From contig NZ_LGCN01000132.1 of NCBI RefSeq assembly GCF_001279005.1, positions 1-64,000 on the forward strand: 64,000 nucleotides of DNA, in the 5' to 3' direction. Positions 50,020 to 58,485 of the stretch are shown here, in pieces. Position numbers and translations under genes: made by a program. The stretch comes from Streptomyces caelestis (GTDB lineage: Bacteria > Actinomycetota > Actinomycetes > Streptomycetales > Streptomycetaceae). Below the pieces are notes generated by a model that made no database searches, had not been told where the DNA came from, and worked only from the letters and a program-made list of their open reading frames with translations. Numbering within the stretch: position 1 is the stretch's first letter; each line of letters starts with the position of its first letter.

Positions 50020-51347
50020 CATCAGCCGATTCCGACACCGGCCTGCTCGCCCCCGGGTGGGCCGGTTCCCCGGCCGCCGCCGAGACGGCGGACGCGGCGT
50101 TCCTGCGGGCGCTGCTCGACGCGGAGGCCGCGCTGACCCGCGCCCAGGCCGCCCTGGGGCTCGCCCCGGCCGGGGCGGCGACGGCGGTGACGGAGGCGGC
50201 CGGCCCGGCCGGTTTCGACGTCGCGTCCCTCGCCGTGCGGGCGCGGGACGGCGGGAATCCGGTGATCCCGCTGGTCGCGGAGCTGACCCGGGCGGTCGGC
50301 GCGGAGCACGGACCGTACGTGCACCGGGGGGCGACCAGCCAGGACGTGATGGACACGGCCATGATGCTGGTCGCCCACCGCGCCCTGGGCCCGGTCCTCG
50401 CCGACCTCGACCGCTGCCGGCGTGCCCTGGCCCGTCTGGCCGCCGAGCACCGTGACACGCCGATGCCGGGCCGGACGCTGACCCAGCACGCCGTACCGAC
50501 GACGTTCGGGCTGAAGGCGGCCGGGTGGCGGTCGCTGGTGCTGGACGCGCGGGACCGGGTGACGGCGGTGCGCGGCTCGCTGCCCGCCCAGCTCGGCGGT
50601 GCGGCCGGGACGCTGGCGGCCTTCTCCGCGTACGGGGCCGAGGACGCCACCGCGCTGCCGGGCGTGTACGCCCGTGAACTCGGCCTCGCCGAGCCCCTGT
50701 TGCCCTGGCACACGCTCCGCACGCCGGTCGCCGATCTCGCCGGCTGTCTCGCCTTCGCCGCCGGCGCGCTGGGCAAGCTCGCCGTGGACGTCCTCACCCT
50801 CTCGCGCACGGAGATCGCCGAGGCCGCCGAGGGCAGCGGCGGCGGTTCCTCGGCCATGCCGCACAAGGCGAACCCGGTGCGCTCGACGCTGATCGTCGCG
50901 GCGGCGCGGCGCGCACCGCAGCTCGCCGCGACGCTGTACGGCTCGCTGGTGGCCGAGGACGAGCGGCCGGCCGGCGCCTGGCACGCCGAGTGGGAACCGC
51001 TGAGGGACCTGCTCCGCCTGGTGGGCGGCGCCGCCCGGGACGCGGCCGAACTGACCGAGGGGCTGCGGGTGCGCCCGGAGGCCATGCGCGACCACCTCCG
51101 GCTCACCCACGGACTGATCGTCTCCGAGCGGCTGTCCGCCGAACTGGCGCCGGTCCTCGGTCGCGCCCGCGCGAAGGAGCTGCTCACGGCGCTGGCCCGG
51201 CGGGCGTACCAGGAGGGCCGTGAACTCGGCGAACTGCTCGCCCGGGAAAGCGAGCTGGAGGGGATCGACGTCTCCTCGCTCATCGACCCCGCCCATTACA
51301 CCGGCTCCGCCGGACCCCTCACCGACCGTGCTCTGGAGCGACGTTGA
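50016..51347 (+). CDS. pcaB: 3-carboxy-cis,cis-muconate cycloisomerase
   Basis: A 443-residue member of the aspartase/fumarase superfamily. [17 protein letters not shown] is the substrate-binding region, and [20 protein letters not shown] is the superfamily signature (SSxMPxKxNP) with the catalytic Ser loop. It converts carboxymuconate to carboxymuconolactone. The start is GTG 50016, overlapping pcaG. Confidence 0.95.
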   Translation: MTSADSDTGLLAPGWAGSPAAAETADAAFLRALLDAEAALTRAQAALGLAPAGAATAVTEAAGPAGFDVASLAVRARDGGNPVIPLVAELTRAVGAEHGPYVHRGATSQDVMDTAMMLVAHRALGPVLADLDRCRRALARLAAEHRDTPMPGRTLTQHAVPTTFGLKAAGWRSLVLDARDRVTAVRGSLPAQLGGAAGTLAAFSAYGAEDATALPGVYARELGLAEPLLPWHTLRTPVADLAGCLAFAAGALGKLAVDVLTLSRTEIAEAAEGSGGGSSAMPHKANPVRSTLIVAAARRAPQLAATLYGSLVAEDERPAGAWHAEWEPLRDLLRLVGGAARDAAELTEGLRVRPEAMRDHLRLTHGLIVSERLSAELAPVLGRARAKELLTALARRAYQEGRELGELLARESELEGIDVSSLIDPAHYTGSAGPLTDRALERR

Positions 51348-52459
51348 CCGACACCCTCCTCAACCACCGTACGGAAGGCCCCGCCTCCGCTCCCCCGCTG
51401 CTGCTCGGCCCCTCGCTCGGCACCTCGTACGCCCTGTGGGACGAGGTGGCGCCCGAGCTGTCGGCCGCGCACCGCGTGGTCCGCTGGGACCTGCCGGGGC
51501 ACGGCGGTTCGGCGGCGGGACTGATCGGCGCCGGTGCGACCGTCGGCGACCTCGCCGCTCTGGTGCTCGCGCTCGCCGACGCGCTCGGCATCGAACGGTT
51601 CGCGTACGCGGGCGTCTCGCTGGGCGGCGCGGTGGGACTGCAGCTGGCCGTGCACCACCCGGACCGGCTGTCGTCGCTGGCCGTGATCTGTTCCTCGGCG
51701 CACTTCGACGGCGCGAAGCCGTGGGAGGAACGGGCGGCGCTGGTGCGTCGCGAAGGGCTCGCCGGACTCGCGGAGGGCGCGGACGCCCGGTGGTTCACGT
51801 CCGGGTTCACCGTGCCGGGGCTGGTCCGGGACCACCAGGAGGCCGACCCGGAGGCGTACGCCGCCTGCTGCGACGCGCTGGCCGCGTTCGACCTGCGGGA
51901 CCGGCTGGCGGAGGTGTCCGTGCCGACGCTGCTGGTGGCCGGCCGGGAGGACCCGGCGACGCCGCCCGAGCATCTGCGGGAGATCGCGGACGCGGTGCCG
52001 GACGCCGCGCTGGTGGAGATCCCGGGCGCCTCGCACCTGGCGCCGGCCCAGCGCCCGGAGGCGGTGCTGACCGCGTTGCGGACGCACTTCGACGGGGCCG
52101 CCCGGCGCGGCATGGCGGTGCGCCGGGAGGTGCTGGGCGACGCGCACGTGGACCGGGCGCAGGCCCGGCAGACGCCGTTCACGGCACGCTTCCAGGACTT
52201 CATCTCGCGCTACGCCTGGGGCGAGGTCTGGACCGACCCGACCCTCACCCGCCGCGAGCGCAGCATGATCACGCTCACGGCGCTGGTCGCGCACGGCCAC
52301 TACGACGAGCTCGCGATGCATGTGCGCGCGGCGCGCCGAGGCGGGCTCACCCCCGAGGAGATCGGGGCGGTGCTGCTCCAGACGGCCGTGTACTGCGGGG
52401 TCCCGGCGGCGAACTCGGCGTTCGCGACGGCCCAGCGGGTGCTGGCGGAGGAGGAGTAG
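51344..52459 (+). CDS. pcaL: bifunctional 3-oxoadipate enol-lactonase / 4-carboxymuconolactone decarboxylase
   Basis: A 371-residue PcaD-PcaC fusion, typical of actinobacteria. Residues 1-250 are an alpha/beta hydrolase (WDLPGHGGSAAG; FAYAGVSLGGAVGLQLAVHH with the nucleophile Ser; VAGREDPATPPEHL with the acid; GASHLAPAQRPE with His). Residues about 255-371 are the AhpD-like decarboxylase domain (FQDFISRYAWGEVWTDPTLT; LTALVAHGHYDELAMHVRAA; AVYCGVPAANSAF). TTG 51344 overlaps the pcaB stop. Last gene of the operon. Confidence 0.95.
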   Translation: MTDTLLNHRTEGPASAPPLLLGPSLGTSYALWDEVAPELSAAHRVVRWDLPGHGGSAAGLIGAGATVGDLAALVLALADALGIERFAYAGVSLGGAVGLQLAVHHPDRLSSLAVICSSAHFDGAKPWEERAALVRREGLAGLAEGADARWFTSGFTVPGLVRDHQEADPEAYAACCDALAAFDLRDRLAEVSVPTLLVAGREDPATPPEHLREIADAVPDAALVEIPGASHLAPAQRPEAVLTALRTHFDGAARRGMAVRREVLGDAHVDRAQARQTPFTARFQDFISRYAWGEVWTDPTLTRRERSMITLTALVAHGHYDELAMHVRAARRGGLTPEEIGAVLLQTAVYCGVPAANSAFATAQRVLAEEE

Positions 52460-52462
52460 CCG

Positions 52463-52490
52463 GGGACCGCCTCGGCGCTAGCGCGGTCCC
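52463..52490. terminator. GGGACCGC/GCGGTCCC hairpin at the pcaL / LAL convergence
   Basis: An 8-bp stem with a 12-nt loop begins 3 nt after the pcaL stop. Its right arm is the last codons of the convergent gene, so it can serve both directions. Confidence 0.6.
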
Positions 52491-55159
52491 ACTCCCGCCC
52501 CGAGCTCCTCCCCGGCCCGCTTCACCAGGCCGTCCGCGCCGCAGGAGCGGGCCAGGGCGAGGCCGCGTTCGAGGTCGGGGGCGGAACGGGCGAGGATGCC
52601 GTACTCGACGCGGGCCACGGCGTGTTCGTACTGGCAGGGGGAGGACTCCAGGTAGGTGACCGCCTGGGCGGCGAGGCGGACCGCGCGCTGGCCGGTCTCC
52701 AGGGCGGCGGCGACCCGCAGGGCGTCTCCTATGGCGGTGTCCGTGCCGAAGCGTTCGGCCTGCCGGCGGACGTCGACGGCGAGCCGGGCGGCACGGGCGG
52801 GGTCCTCGGTGGCGAGGGCGCGGGCGAGGTCGGCGGCCCAGAAGACGTGCACCGGGTTGTGGTGACCGCGCGCGGTCGCCGCCTTCTGCGCCGCCTCCAG
52901 TTCGTTGACGCCCTCCTGGACGCGGCCGACGGCGAGCAGCAGCCGGCCGCGCACGGAGCGCGGGTCGGGCAGCACGATGGTGGACGGGTAGGGCGGTGCG
53001 AAGCCGTACCGTTCGGCCACCTCCCAGGCCTCGTCGACATGACCGCGCGCGAGCAGGGTGTCGACCAGGTTGCAGGTCGCCGTCCAGTACAGGGGCAGTC
53101 CGCGGCCGACGCGTTCGGCCAGGCGCAGGGACTCGCGCAGTGCCGCCTCCGCCGCCTCCAGCCGGCCCCGCCTGCGGTGTCCGAGCCCCACGTAGGCGTG
53201 GGCCAGGGCCAGGTGGCCGCCGCTCCAGCCCGCCGTGTCGTAGGCGTGCAGGGCCTCGTGGTAGAGGCTCTCGGCGCGGTCGAGGCGGTCGGTGTACGCG
53301 TAGGTGTCGGCCAGCATCAGCAGCAGCTCGACGCCCCACTCGGAGTCGGTCCAGCCGAGGCCGGGGGCGAGGCGGCCGTTGACGAGGGCGCGGTCGCAGA
53401 TCTCGACGATCTCCTCGGCGTTCTCGCCGCGCATCATGGCGTCGAAGCCGCGCACGATGAGCAGCGCGCGTTCGGAGTTGTCCCGGCCGGTACAGGTGGC
53501 GGCGAGTTCGGCCAGCCGTTCGGAGCGGCCGGGGGAGGCGGTCTCGCCGGCGTGGATGCCCTCCCACATGAACTGCACGGTCTTCAGCCGCATCTGCGCG
53601 GGGCCGGGTTCCAGCCGGGCGGCCTCCGCCTCGACGGTGCGGACGGCCTCCTCCGGCTGGTCGTTGTGCAGCAGCGCCTGGGAGAGGCGGACCACGGCGT
53701 CCACCCGCCGGTCGCCGTCGAGGCCGGGCATGCCGAGGGCGGCCCGCAGCTGGCCGATGGTGCGGGCGGGTGCGGTGAGGAAGGTGGCGCAGCCCAGTTC
53801 GTAGAGGACCTGTGCGTGGACCTCGGGGCGGGGCGGTTCCTCCAGGGCGCGTTCCAGACAGCGGCGGGCGGCGTCCGGGGCGCCGACGGCGAGGTGTTCG
53901 CGGGCGGCCTCGCGCAGTTGCCGGACGAGTTCCTCGTCGTCCTCCGGGTGCACTTCGAGGAGGTGGCGGGCCGCCGCGGCGGCGCCGCGTCCGGAGTCGG
54001 TGACGATCCGGGCGGCTATGCCGTGCATGGCGCGGCGCAGGGCGTCGGGGATGGATTTGTAGACGTCGGTGGCGATCAGGGGGTTGACGAACTCGAGGTC
54101 GGCGGGGGCGGTGCGGCCCGTGGCGGACGGGTCGGGGACGGTGAGTATGCGGGCGCCGCGCAGGCGTTCGGCGCAGCGGGCGGCGTCGTCGACGTCCAGG
54201 GTGGCGAGCCGCGCCGCCAGGGCGACGGTGATGTCGGTGCCGAGGATGGCGGCGGCCCAGGCGAACCGGGTGGCGTCTATGCCGAGTTGTTCCAGACGGG
54301 CGACGAGTCCGCCGCCGCGGGCGGAGCGGTTCAGGTCGCGCAGTTCGCCGGCGTGGGCCTCGACGGGTTCGAGTTCGGCGTCCTGGACCTTGGCGAGGAG
54401 TTCCACGGTCTCGTAGAGGTTGCCGCCGGTGACGGCCCAGACCTCGCGGCAGAACGCGGCGTCGGCGTGCTCGCCCAGGGTGGCGCGGGTGAGTCCGGCC
54501 GCGCCCTCCGGGGTGAGGGCGCCGAGGGTGGCGACGGGCCGGTCGGCGGCGACGGCGTCCAGGTGCCGGGCGCCGGCTCCGGAGATCTCGCCGGGCCGGC
54601 GGGCGACCACGACGAGGACGGAGACGTCCGCCAGGCGTTCGGCGAAGGAGGCGAGCCAGCCCAGGGTCTCCTGGTCGGCCCAGTGCGCGTCGTCGACCAG
54701 CAGGACCAGCGGCCAGTCCCGGCGGGCCAGCCGGCGCACGGCGGCGACCAGTCCCTCGTACACGCCCTGCGGGTCGGCGTACCGCTCGCCGGGGTCGGCT
54801 ATGCCGAGGGCGGGGCCGGCGATGTCGTACCAGTCTCCGAGGTACTCACGCGCCTCCTCCGGCAGCATCGACACCAGCGCGGGCTGGAGGAGTTGACGCA
54901 CGACGTTGAAGGGGACCGAGCGCAGGGTCTCGCCGCCGCGGGCCGACCACACGGTGCAGCCGCGGTGCTCGGCGATGCGGCGGGTCTCGGCCAGCAGCGC
55001 GGTCTTGCCGAGTCCGGCCTCGCCCCGGAACACCAGCAGGCCGCCCGGCGAGGACCGGTCCGCGCACAGGGTCTCGACGGCCTGCGTGATCACGGCGACT
55101 TCCTCGTCGCGCTCCCACAGAGCGGCCGAGGGGACGGCCTGGGGCCGTACCTCCGTCAT
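52478..55159 (-). CDS. LAL-type AAA+ ATPase/TPR protein lacking the LuxR HTH
   Basis: An 893-residue STAND-type protein. The N-terminus carries Walker A FRGEAGLGKTALLAETRR and Walker B WPLVLLVDDAHWADQETLGW. About 500 residues of TPR-like helical repeats follow (LYELGCATFLTAP; ADTYAYTDRLDRAESLYHEA-LH; LAHAYVGLGHRRRGRLEAAE). LAL regulators of this build end in a LuxR HTH after SCGADGL-x-RAxxEL, but here the frame stops right there (GAGVGPR). It may act as a signalling ATPase, or be a truncated regulator. ATG 55159 is chosen. It is convergent with pcaL. Confidence 0.85.
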   Translation of the reverse strand: MTEVRPQAVPSAALWERDEEVAVITQAVETLCADRSSPGGLLVFRGEAGLGKTALLAETRRIAEHRGCTVWSARGGETLRSVPFNVVRQLLQPALVSMLPEEAREYLGDWYDIAGPALGIADPGERYADPQGVYEGLVAAVRRLARRDWPLVLLVDDAHWADQETLGWLASFAERLADVSVLVVVARRPGEISGAGARHLDAVAADRPVATLGALTPEGAAGLTRATLGEHADAAFCREVWAVTGGNLYETVELLAKVQDAELEPVEAHAGELRDLNRSARGGGLVARLEQLGIDATRFAWAAAILGTDITVALAARLATLDVDDAARCAERLRGARILTVPDPSATGRTAPADLEFVNPLIATDVYKSIPDALRRAMHGIAARIVTDSGRGAAAAARHLLEVHPEDDEELVRQLREAAREHLAVGAPDAARRCLERALEEPPRPEVHAQVLYELGCATFLTAPARTIGQLRAALGMPGLDGDRRVDAVVRLSQALLHNDQPEEAVRTVEAEAARLEPGPAQMRLKTVQFMWEGIHAGETASPGRSERLAELAATCTGRDNSERALLIVRGFDAMMRGENAEEIVEICDRALVNGRLAPGLGWTDSEWGVELLLMLADTYAYTDRLDRAESLYHEALHAYDTAGWSGGHLALAHAYVGLGHRRRGRLEAAEAALRESLRLAERVGRGLPLYWTATCNLVDTLLARGHVDEAWEVAERYGFAPPYPSTIVLPDPRSVRGRLLLAVGRVQEGVNELEAAQKAATARGHHNPVHVFWAADLARALATEDPARAARLAVDVRRQAERFGTDTAIGDALRVAAALETGQRAVRLAAQAVTYLESSPCQYEHAVARVEYGILARSAPDLERGLALARSCGADGLVKRAGEELGAGVGPR

Positions 55160-55421
55160 CCCGCTACCTCCCCGAGTCGCCCGAATGACGTACAGACCTT
55201 GAGCGTAGTCCTCCCGCCGTCCGAGCGGTGCCCGCTCGCGCCACGTGTTGCCGTGACGGGTGACACGGGCGCGGAAAGTCGACGCGCGCCACCCCTCACC
55301 AGGGGACCTGATGGTCAACTGCTGTCAAGGGAAGGGGAGATGGAAATCGCCGTGCGGTCCGCGCGAGGGTGTGACGGGACTCTCTCATCCGGCTTTCACC
55401 GAGGCCTCATACGGTGGGGGC

Positions 55422-56384
55422 ATGACGCAGGTGACTCCTCCCGGGTGGTACCCCGACCCCGGGCAGACGAATGAGGGGCCGGCCACCGAGCGCTGGTGGG
55501 ACGGCAAGGCCTGGACGGAGCAGGTCCGTCCGGTGGGGCCGGCCGCCGCCTGGGGTCCCCCGGTGCCGGACGGCACGGGCGGGCCGGCGTATCCGGCCTA
55601 CCCGGCATACCCCGCTCCACCGCCGCCCGGGCGGGGGAACCGGGTGCGGAACGGGATAGCGGTGGCGGCGGCCGTCGCCGTCCTGACGAGCATCGGTGTG
55701 GGCGTGTACGCGCTGACGGACGACGGCGGGGGCGGCGCCGGCGCGACCTCGCAGGGGCCGGGCGGACGGGACGGCGGACCGTTCGGCGACCCGGACGGGC
55801 GGGACGGGGACTCCGGTGAGAAGCCGGCGCCGGACGGGTCCGAGGCGCCGCGGATCGAGAGCGGGTCGGTGACCGACGCGCTGAGCGGCATCAGTCTGCC
55901 CGTCCCGGACGGCTGGTACGGCCAGGAGTCGCAGGTGGGCGCCTCGGTGACGTCGAAGGACACGTACGACTGTCCCGGCGACACCTCCAGGACGTGCACC
56001 AAGGGCGGGGCGTACTCGGCGCCGGCCCTGGCGCTCGGCGCCAAGGGGTCCACCGCCGAGGAGGTCGCCAAGGCGGACATCTCCGCCAACGCGGAGGAGA
56101 GCTACGGCGGTGCGGCGTACGGGAAGATCACCTCGCACGACGTCCTCGCGTCCAGGGCCGTGACCGTGGCCGGGCAGAAGGGCTATCTGGTGCGCTGGAA
56201 GGCGGTCACCGGCAAGGGCTCCGACGGGTACGTCCAGTCGCTGGCCTTCCCGTCGCCCGCGCAGCCGCAGCGGATCGTCGTGGTCCGCTTCGGGGTGGAC
56301 ACCGATCAGGAGCAGTCCGTACTCGACGAGATCACCGAAGGGATCGAGGTGTCGTCGGGCGGCGGCAGCGGCCAGGACGTCTGA
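55422..56384 (+). CDS. DUF2510 membrane-anchored protein with extracytoplasmic domain
   Basis: A 320-residue protein. Residues 3-36 are a DUF2510 motif (TPPGWYPDPGQTNEG; ERWWDGKAWTEQVRP). A Pro/Ala/Tyr-rich stretch (PAYPAYPAYPAPPPPG) leads to a single transmembrane helix at about residues 76-97 (GIAVAAAVAVLTSIGVGVYA-L). The outer part begins with a low-complexity Gly/Asp linker and ends in a beta-rich domain (ISLPVPDGWYGQES; VTVAGQKGYLVRWKAVTGKG). Function unknown. ATG 55422. Confidence 0.82.
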   Translation: MTQVTPPGWYPDPGQTNEGPATERWWDGKAWTEQVRPVGPAAAWGPPVPDGTGGPAYPAYPAYPAPPPPGRGNRVRNGIAVAAAVAVLTSIGVGVYALTDDGGGGAGATSQGPGGRDGGPFGDPDGRDGDSGEKPAPDGSEAPRIESGSVTDALSGISLPVPDGWYGQESQVGASVTSKDTYDCPGDTSRTCTKGGAYSAPALALGAKGSTAEEVAKADISANAEESYGGAAYGKITSHDVLASRAVTVAGQKGYLVRWKAVTGKGSDGYVQSLAFPSPAQPQRIVVVRFGVDTDQEQSVLDEITEGIEVSSGGGSGQDV

Positions 56385-56399
56385 CACCGCGCGGTCGAC

Positions 56400-56444
56400 G
56401 GCCGGGTGGGACGCCCCTCCGCTCAAGAGGTGTCCCACCCGGCC
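56400..56444. terminator. 13-bp perfect hairpin after the DUF2510 gene
   Basis: GGCCGGGTGGGAC and GTCCCACCCGGCC flank a 19-nt loop, 16 nt after the stop codon and 80 nt from the convergent TetR stop. Confidence 0.8.
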
Positions 56445-56524
56445 GGGGTGAGCGCCGCCCCCGTCCCCACGGTGCGGCGCCGTCAGGCCGCCGTACGGTC
56501 ATCCCGTCGACGGCGGCCCGCGTC

Positions 56525-57139
56525 TCATGCGAGGCCGAGGGCCGGCAGCACGGCGGCCTCCACGAAGCGGATCAGGTACTCCGCGTCCGCGTTGCGGCCG
56601 TCCAGCAGGGGCCGGACCCGCAGCACACCGAAGATCTGCGCCGGGACGTACTCCAGCGCCGGGTTCCCGGCGGCGACCTCCCCGCGCTCGACGCCGCGCC
56701 GCAGGATCTCCTCCAGCGCGCCGATCTCCGGGTCGACCAGCGCCTCGCGCAGCGCCCGCGCCAGTTCCCGGTCCTGGACGACCGCGTGTCCGAGCGCCTG
56801 GAGCAGCGTGGTGTCCTTCGGCGACCACTCCCCCGCGCACCGCGCCACCTCGCGGAGGTCCCCGGCGAGGGTGCCGGTGTCGATGCCGGCGAACCGCGCC
56901 TGCCGGTGGGAGCGCAGGGCGGCGGCGACGAACCGGGGCTTGGTCTGCCACTGCCGGTACAGGGTGGACTTGCTGCACCGCGTGCTGGCGGCGATGCCCT
57001 CCATGGTGACGGCGTCGTAGCCGCACTCGCGGATCCGGTCCAGCACGGCGTCGAAGAACTCCCGCTCACGCTCCGGCGTGATCTTGGAGCGGCGCGAGGT
57101 CCCGGTCTGCCCGGGGCGGTCCGCGTCCTGCGACGTCAT
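56525..57139 (-). CDS. TetR family transcriptional regulator
   Basis: A 204-residue TetR protein. The HTH is AVTMEGIAASTRCSKSTLYR followed by QWQTKPRFVAAAL. The C-terminal ligand domain (TetR_C type) has GDLREVARCAGEWSPKDTTL-L and ends VEAAVLPALGLA. ATG 57139 is followed by a charged N-terminal arm. It faces the DMT transporter gene across an array of five 16-bp repeats that is very probably its operator, so it should repress both itself and the transporter. Confidence 0.92.
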   Translation of the reverse strand: MTSQDADRPGQTGTSRRSKITPEREREFFDAVLDRIRECGYDAVTMEGIAASTRCSKSTLYRQWQTKPRFVAAALRSHRQARFAGIDTGTLAGDLREVARCAGEWSPKDTTLLQALGHAVVQDRELARALREALVDPEIGALEEILRRGVERGEVAAGNPALEYVPAQIFGVLRVRPLLDGRNADAEYLIRFVEAAVLPALGLA

Positions 57140-57190
57140 CGGCTCGGCTCCTCGTCCTTCGAGCGGGGCACAGGTCATCGATGCGCCAGT

Positions 57191-57270
57191 GTACCGGTAC
57201 GCGAACGTACCGGTACGTCGGCGTATCGGTACGTCGACGTATCGGTACACTGGCGTATCGGTACGGACTC
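57191..57270. promoter_or_regulatory. 5 x 16-bp operator array (GTAYCGGTAC core)
   Basis: Units at 57191, 57207, 57223, 57239 and 57255, each 16 bp, all start GTACCGGTAC (first two, perfect palindromes) or GTATCGGTAC (next three), with a variable 6-bp tail. A sixth partial unit (GTATCGATGA) follows. It occupies the intergenic region between divergent tetR and the DMT gene. Confidence 0.9.
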
Positions 57271-57381
57271 GTATCGATGAGGTGCGGTTCCCCGCGCCGT
57301 CCGCACCACGACAGCGCCACCGTCAGCGAAAGGCCGGGGGATGAACACCCGCAAGGAGCCGGAACCCGTGGGGTCCGGCCG

Positions 57382-58458
57382 ATGAACGCCCTCCTCGTGG
57401 CCGTCCTGCTGTCCCTGCTCTCCGCCGTCGCCTACGCCGCCGCGGCGGTGGCCCAGGAGCGGCTGGCCTCCCGGTCCTCCGGCGCCGGCGCGCTGCGGCT
57501 GCTGACCGACGGCGCCTGGTGGTGGGCGGTCGCGCTGAACGCCTCGGCCGCGCTGCTCCACGTGGTGGCGCTCGCCTACGGCCCGCTCACCGTGGTCCAG
57601 CCGCTCGGCGCCCTCACCCTGGTGGCGGCGGTGCCCCTGGGGGCGCGGATCGCGGGGCGGCCGGTGAGCGCGGCCGAGTGGCGGGGCACCGCGTTCACCC
57701 TGGCCGGTCTGGCGGCGGTGCTGGTGGCGGCGTCCGGACCGGCGCCCGACGACGTGCTGAGCGGGACCGAGGCGCTGGTCGTCGCGGGCGGTACGGCGGC
57801 CCTGATCGGTCTGCTGTCGTGGCCGGGGTCCCGGCCCGGCCTGCGGCACGCGACCGCGTCGGGTCTCGCTTCCGGGGTGGCCTCGGCGCTCACCCAGACC
57901 GTGACGGTCGCGGTGACGGACCGGTCCGGTCCCCCGCTCACCGCACGGGTGGTCGTGGTGGCGCTGCTGGTGGCCGCCTTCGCGGCCGGCGGACTGCTGC
58001 TGTCCCAGACCGCCTACCGGAGCGGTCTGGGCGCCCCGCTCGCGGTGGTCACCCTGGCGAACCCGCTGGCGGCCGCGGTGATCGGCCTCTCCCTCCTCGG
58101 CGAACGCCTCCGCGGCGGTCCGCCGGGCGTCCCGCTCGCCCTGACCGGAGCGGCACTCGCCTCCTGGGGCGTCCTGCTGCTGAGCCGGGCGACACCACCC
58201 CACGTGAGCCCTCCCGCGGTGCGGCAGCGGGGCTCCGTGGAGAACCACCTGGTCGCCACTGCGGACAGCCGCACCCCCGTCATCGCGGGCAGTCGTGCCT
58301 TCCCCAGTGCCTTGAAGGCCCGGGAGGTGCCCCCGGGGCGATGGGGGTCCCCCCGCTCATGGGGGTCCCCCCGCTCGAGCGAAGCCGAGAGTGGGGGAGG
58401 GCGGGCGCTGGGGGTACCCCCTCCGGGGGAGGCATCCCGCGAACGCCGGGCTGCGTGA
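57382..58458 (+). CDS. DMT-superfamily (EamA-like) transporter with repeat-derived C-terminal tail
   Basis: A 358-residue protein with about nine or ten hydrophobic helices in residues 1-280 (LVAVLLSLLSAVAYAAAAVA; HVVALAYGPLTVVQPLGALT; LAVVTLANPLAAAVIGLSLL), the arrangement of DMT/NipA-like exporters. The fold ends at about residue 278. From residue 302 the sequence (SRAFPSALKAREVPPGRWGS and beyond) is encoded by the dispersed palindromic element and is therefore not ancestral. Probably an exporter controlled by the divergent TetR. ATG 57382; RBS weak. Confidence 0.82.
   Translation: MNALLVAVLLSLLSAVAYAAAAVAQERLASRSSGAGALRLLTDGAWWWAVALNASAALLHVVALAYGPLTVVQPLGALTLVAAVPLGARIAGRPVSAAEWRGTAFTLAGLAAVLVAASGPAPDDVLSGTEALVVAGGTAALIGLLSWPGSRPGLRHATASGLASGVASALTQTVTVAVTDRSGPPLTARVVVVALLVAAFAAGGLLLSQTAYRSGLGAPLAVVTLANPLAAAVIGLSLLGERLRGGPPGVPLALTGAALASWGVLLLSRATPPHVSPPAVRQRGSVENHLVATADSRTPVIAGSRAFPSALKAREVPPGRWGSPRSWGSPRSSEAESGGGRALGVPPPGEASRERRAA
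58284..58434 (-). repeat. dispersed palindromic element, copy B (inside the DMT gene 3' end)
   Basis: Read leftward it has the same ends as copy A: GCCTCCCCCGGAGGGGGTAC and CCCCCAGCGCCC at one side and CACTGGGGAAGGCACGACTG with CCCGC at the other. Its centre differs: it carries an 18-bp unit ATGGGGGTCCCCCCGCTC twice in tandem (58341-58376). It supplies the last 57 codons of the transporter gene. Confidence 0.75.
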
Positions 58459-58485
58459 CACCCCCCGCCCGGCCCCGGACGGCAG

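Noticed and set aside
57181..57330. Repeat peptide of YRYADVPVRRRTGT type in several frames on both strands
   Set aside because: It is the translation of the 16-bp operator array; a 16-bp period is not a multiple of three and all frames look alike.
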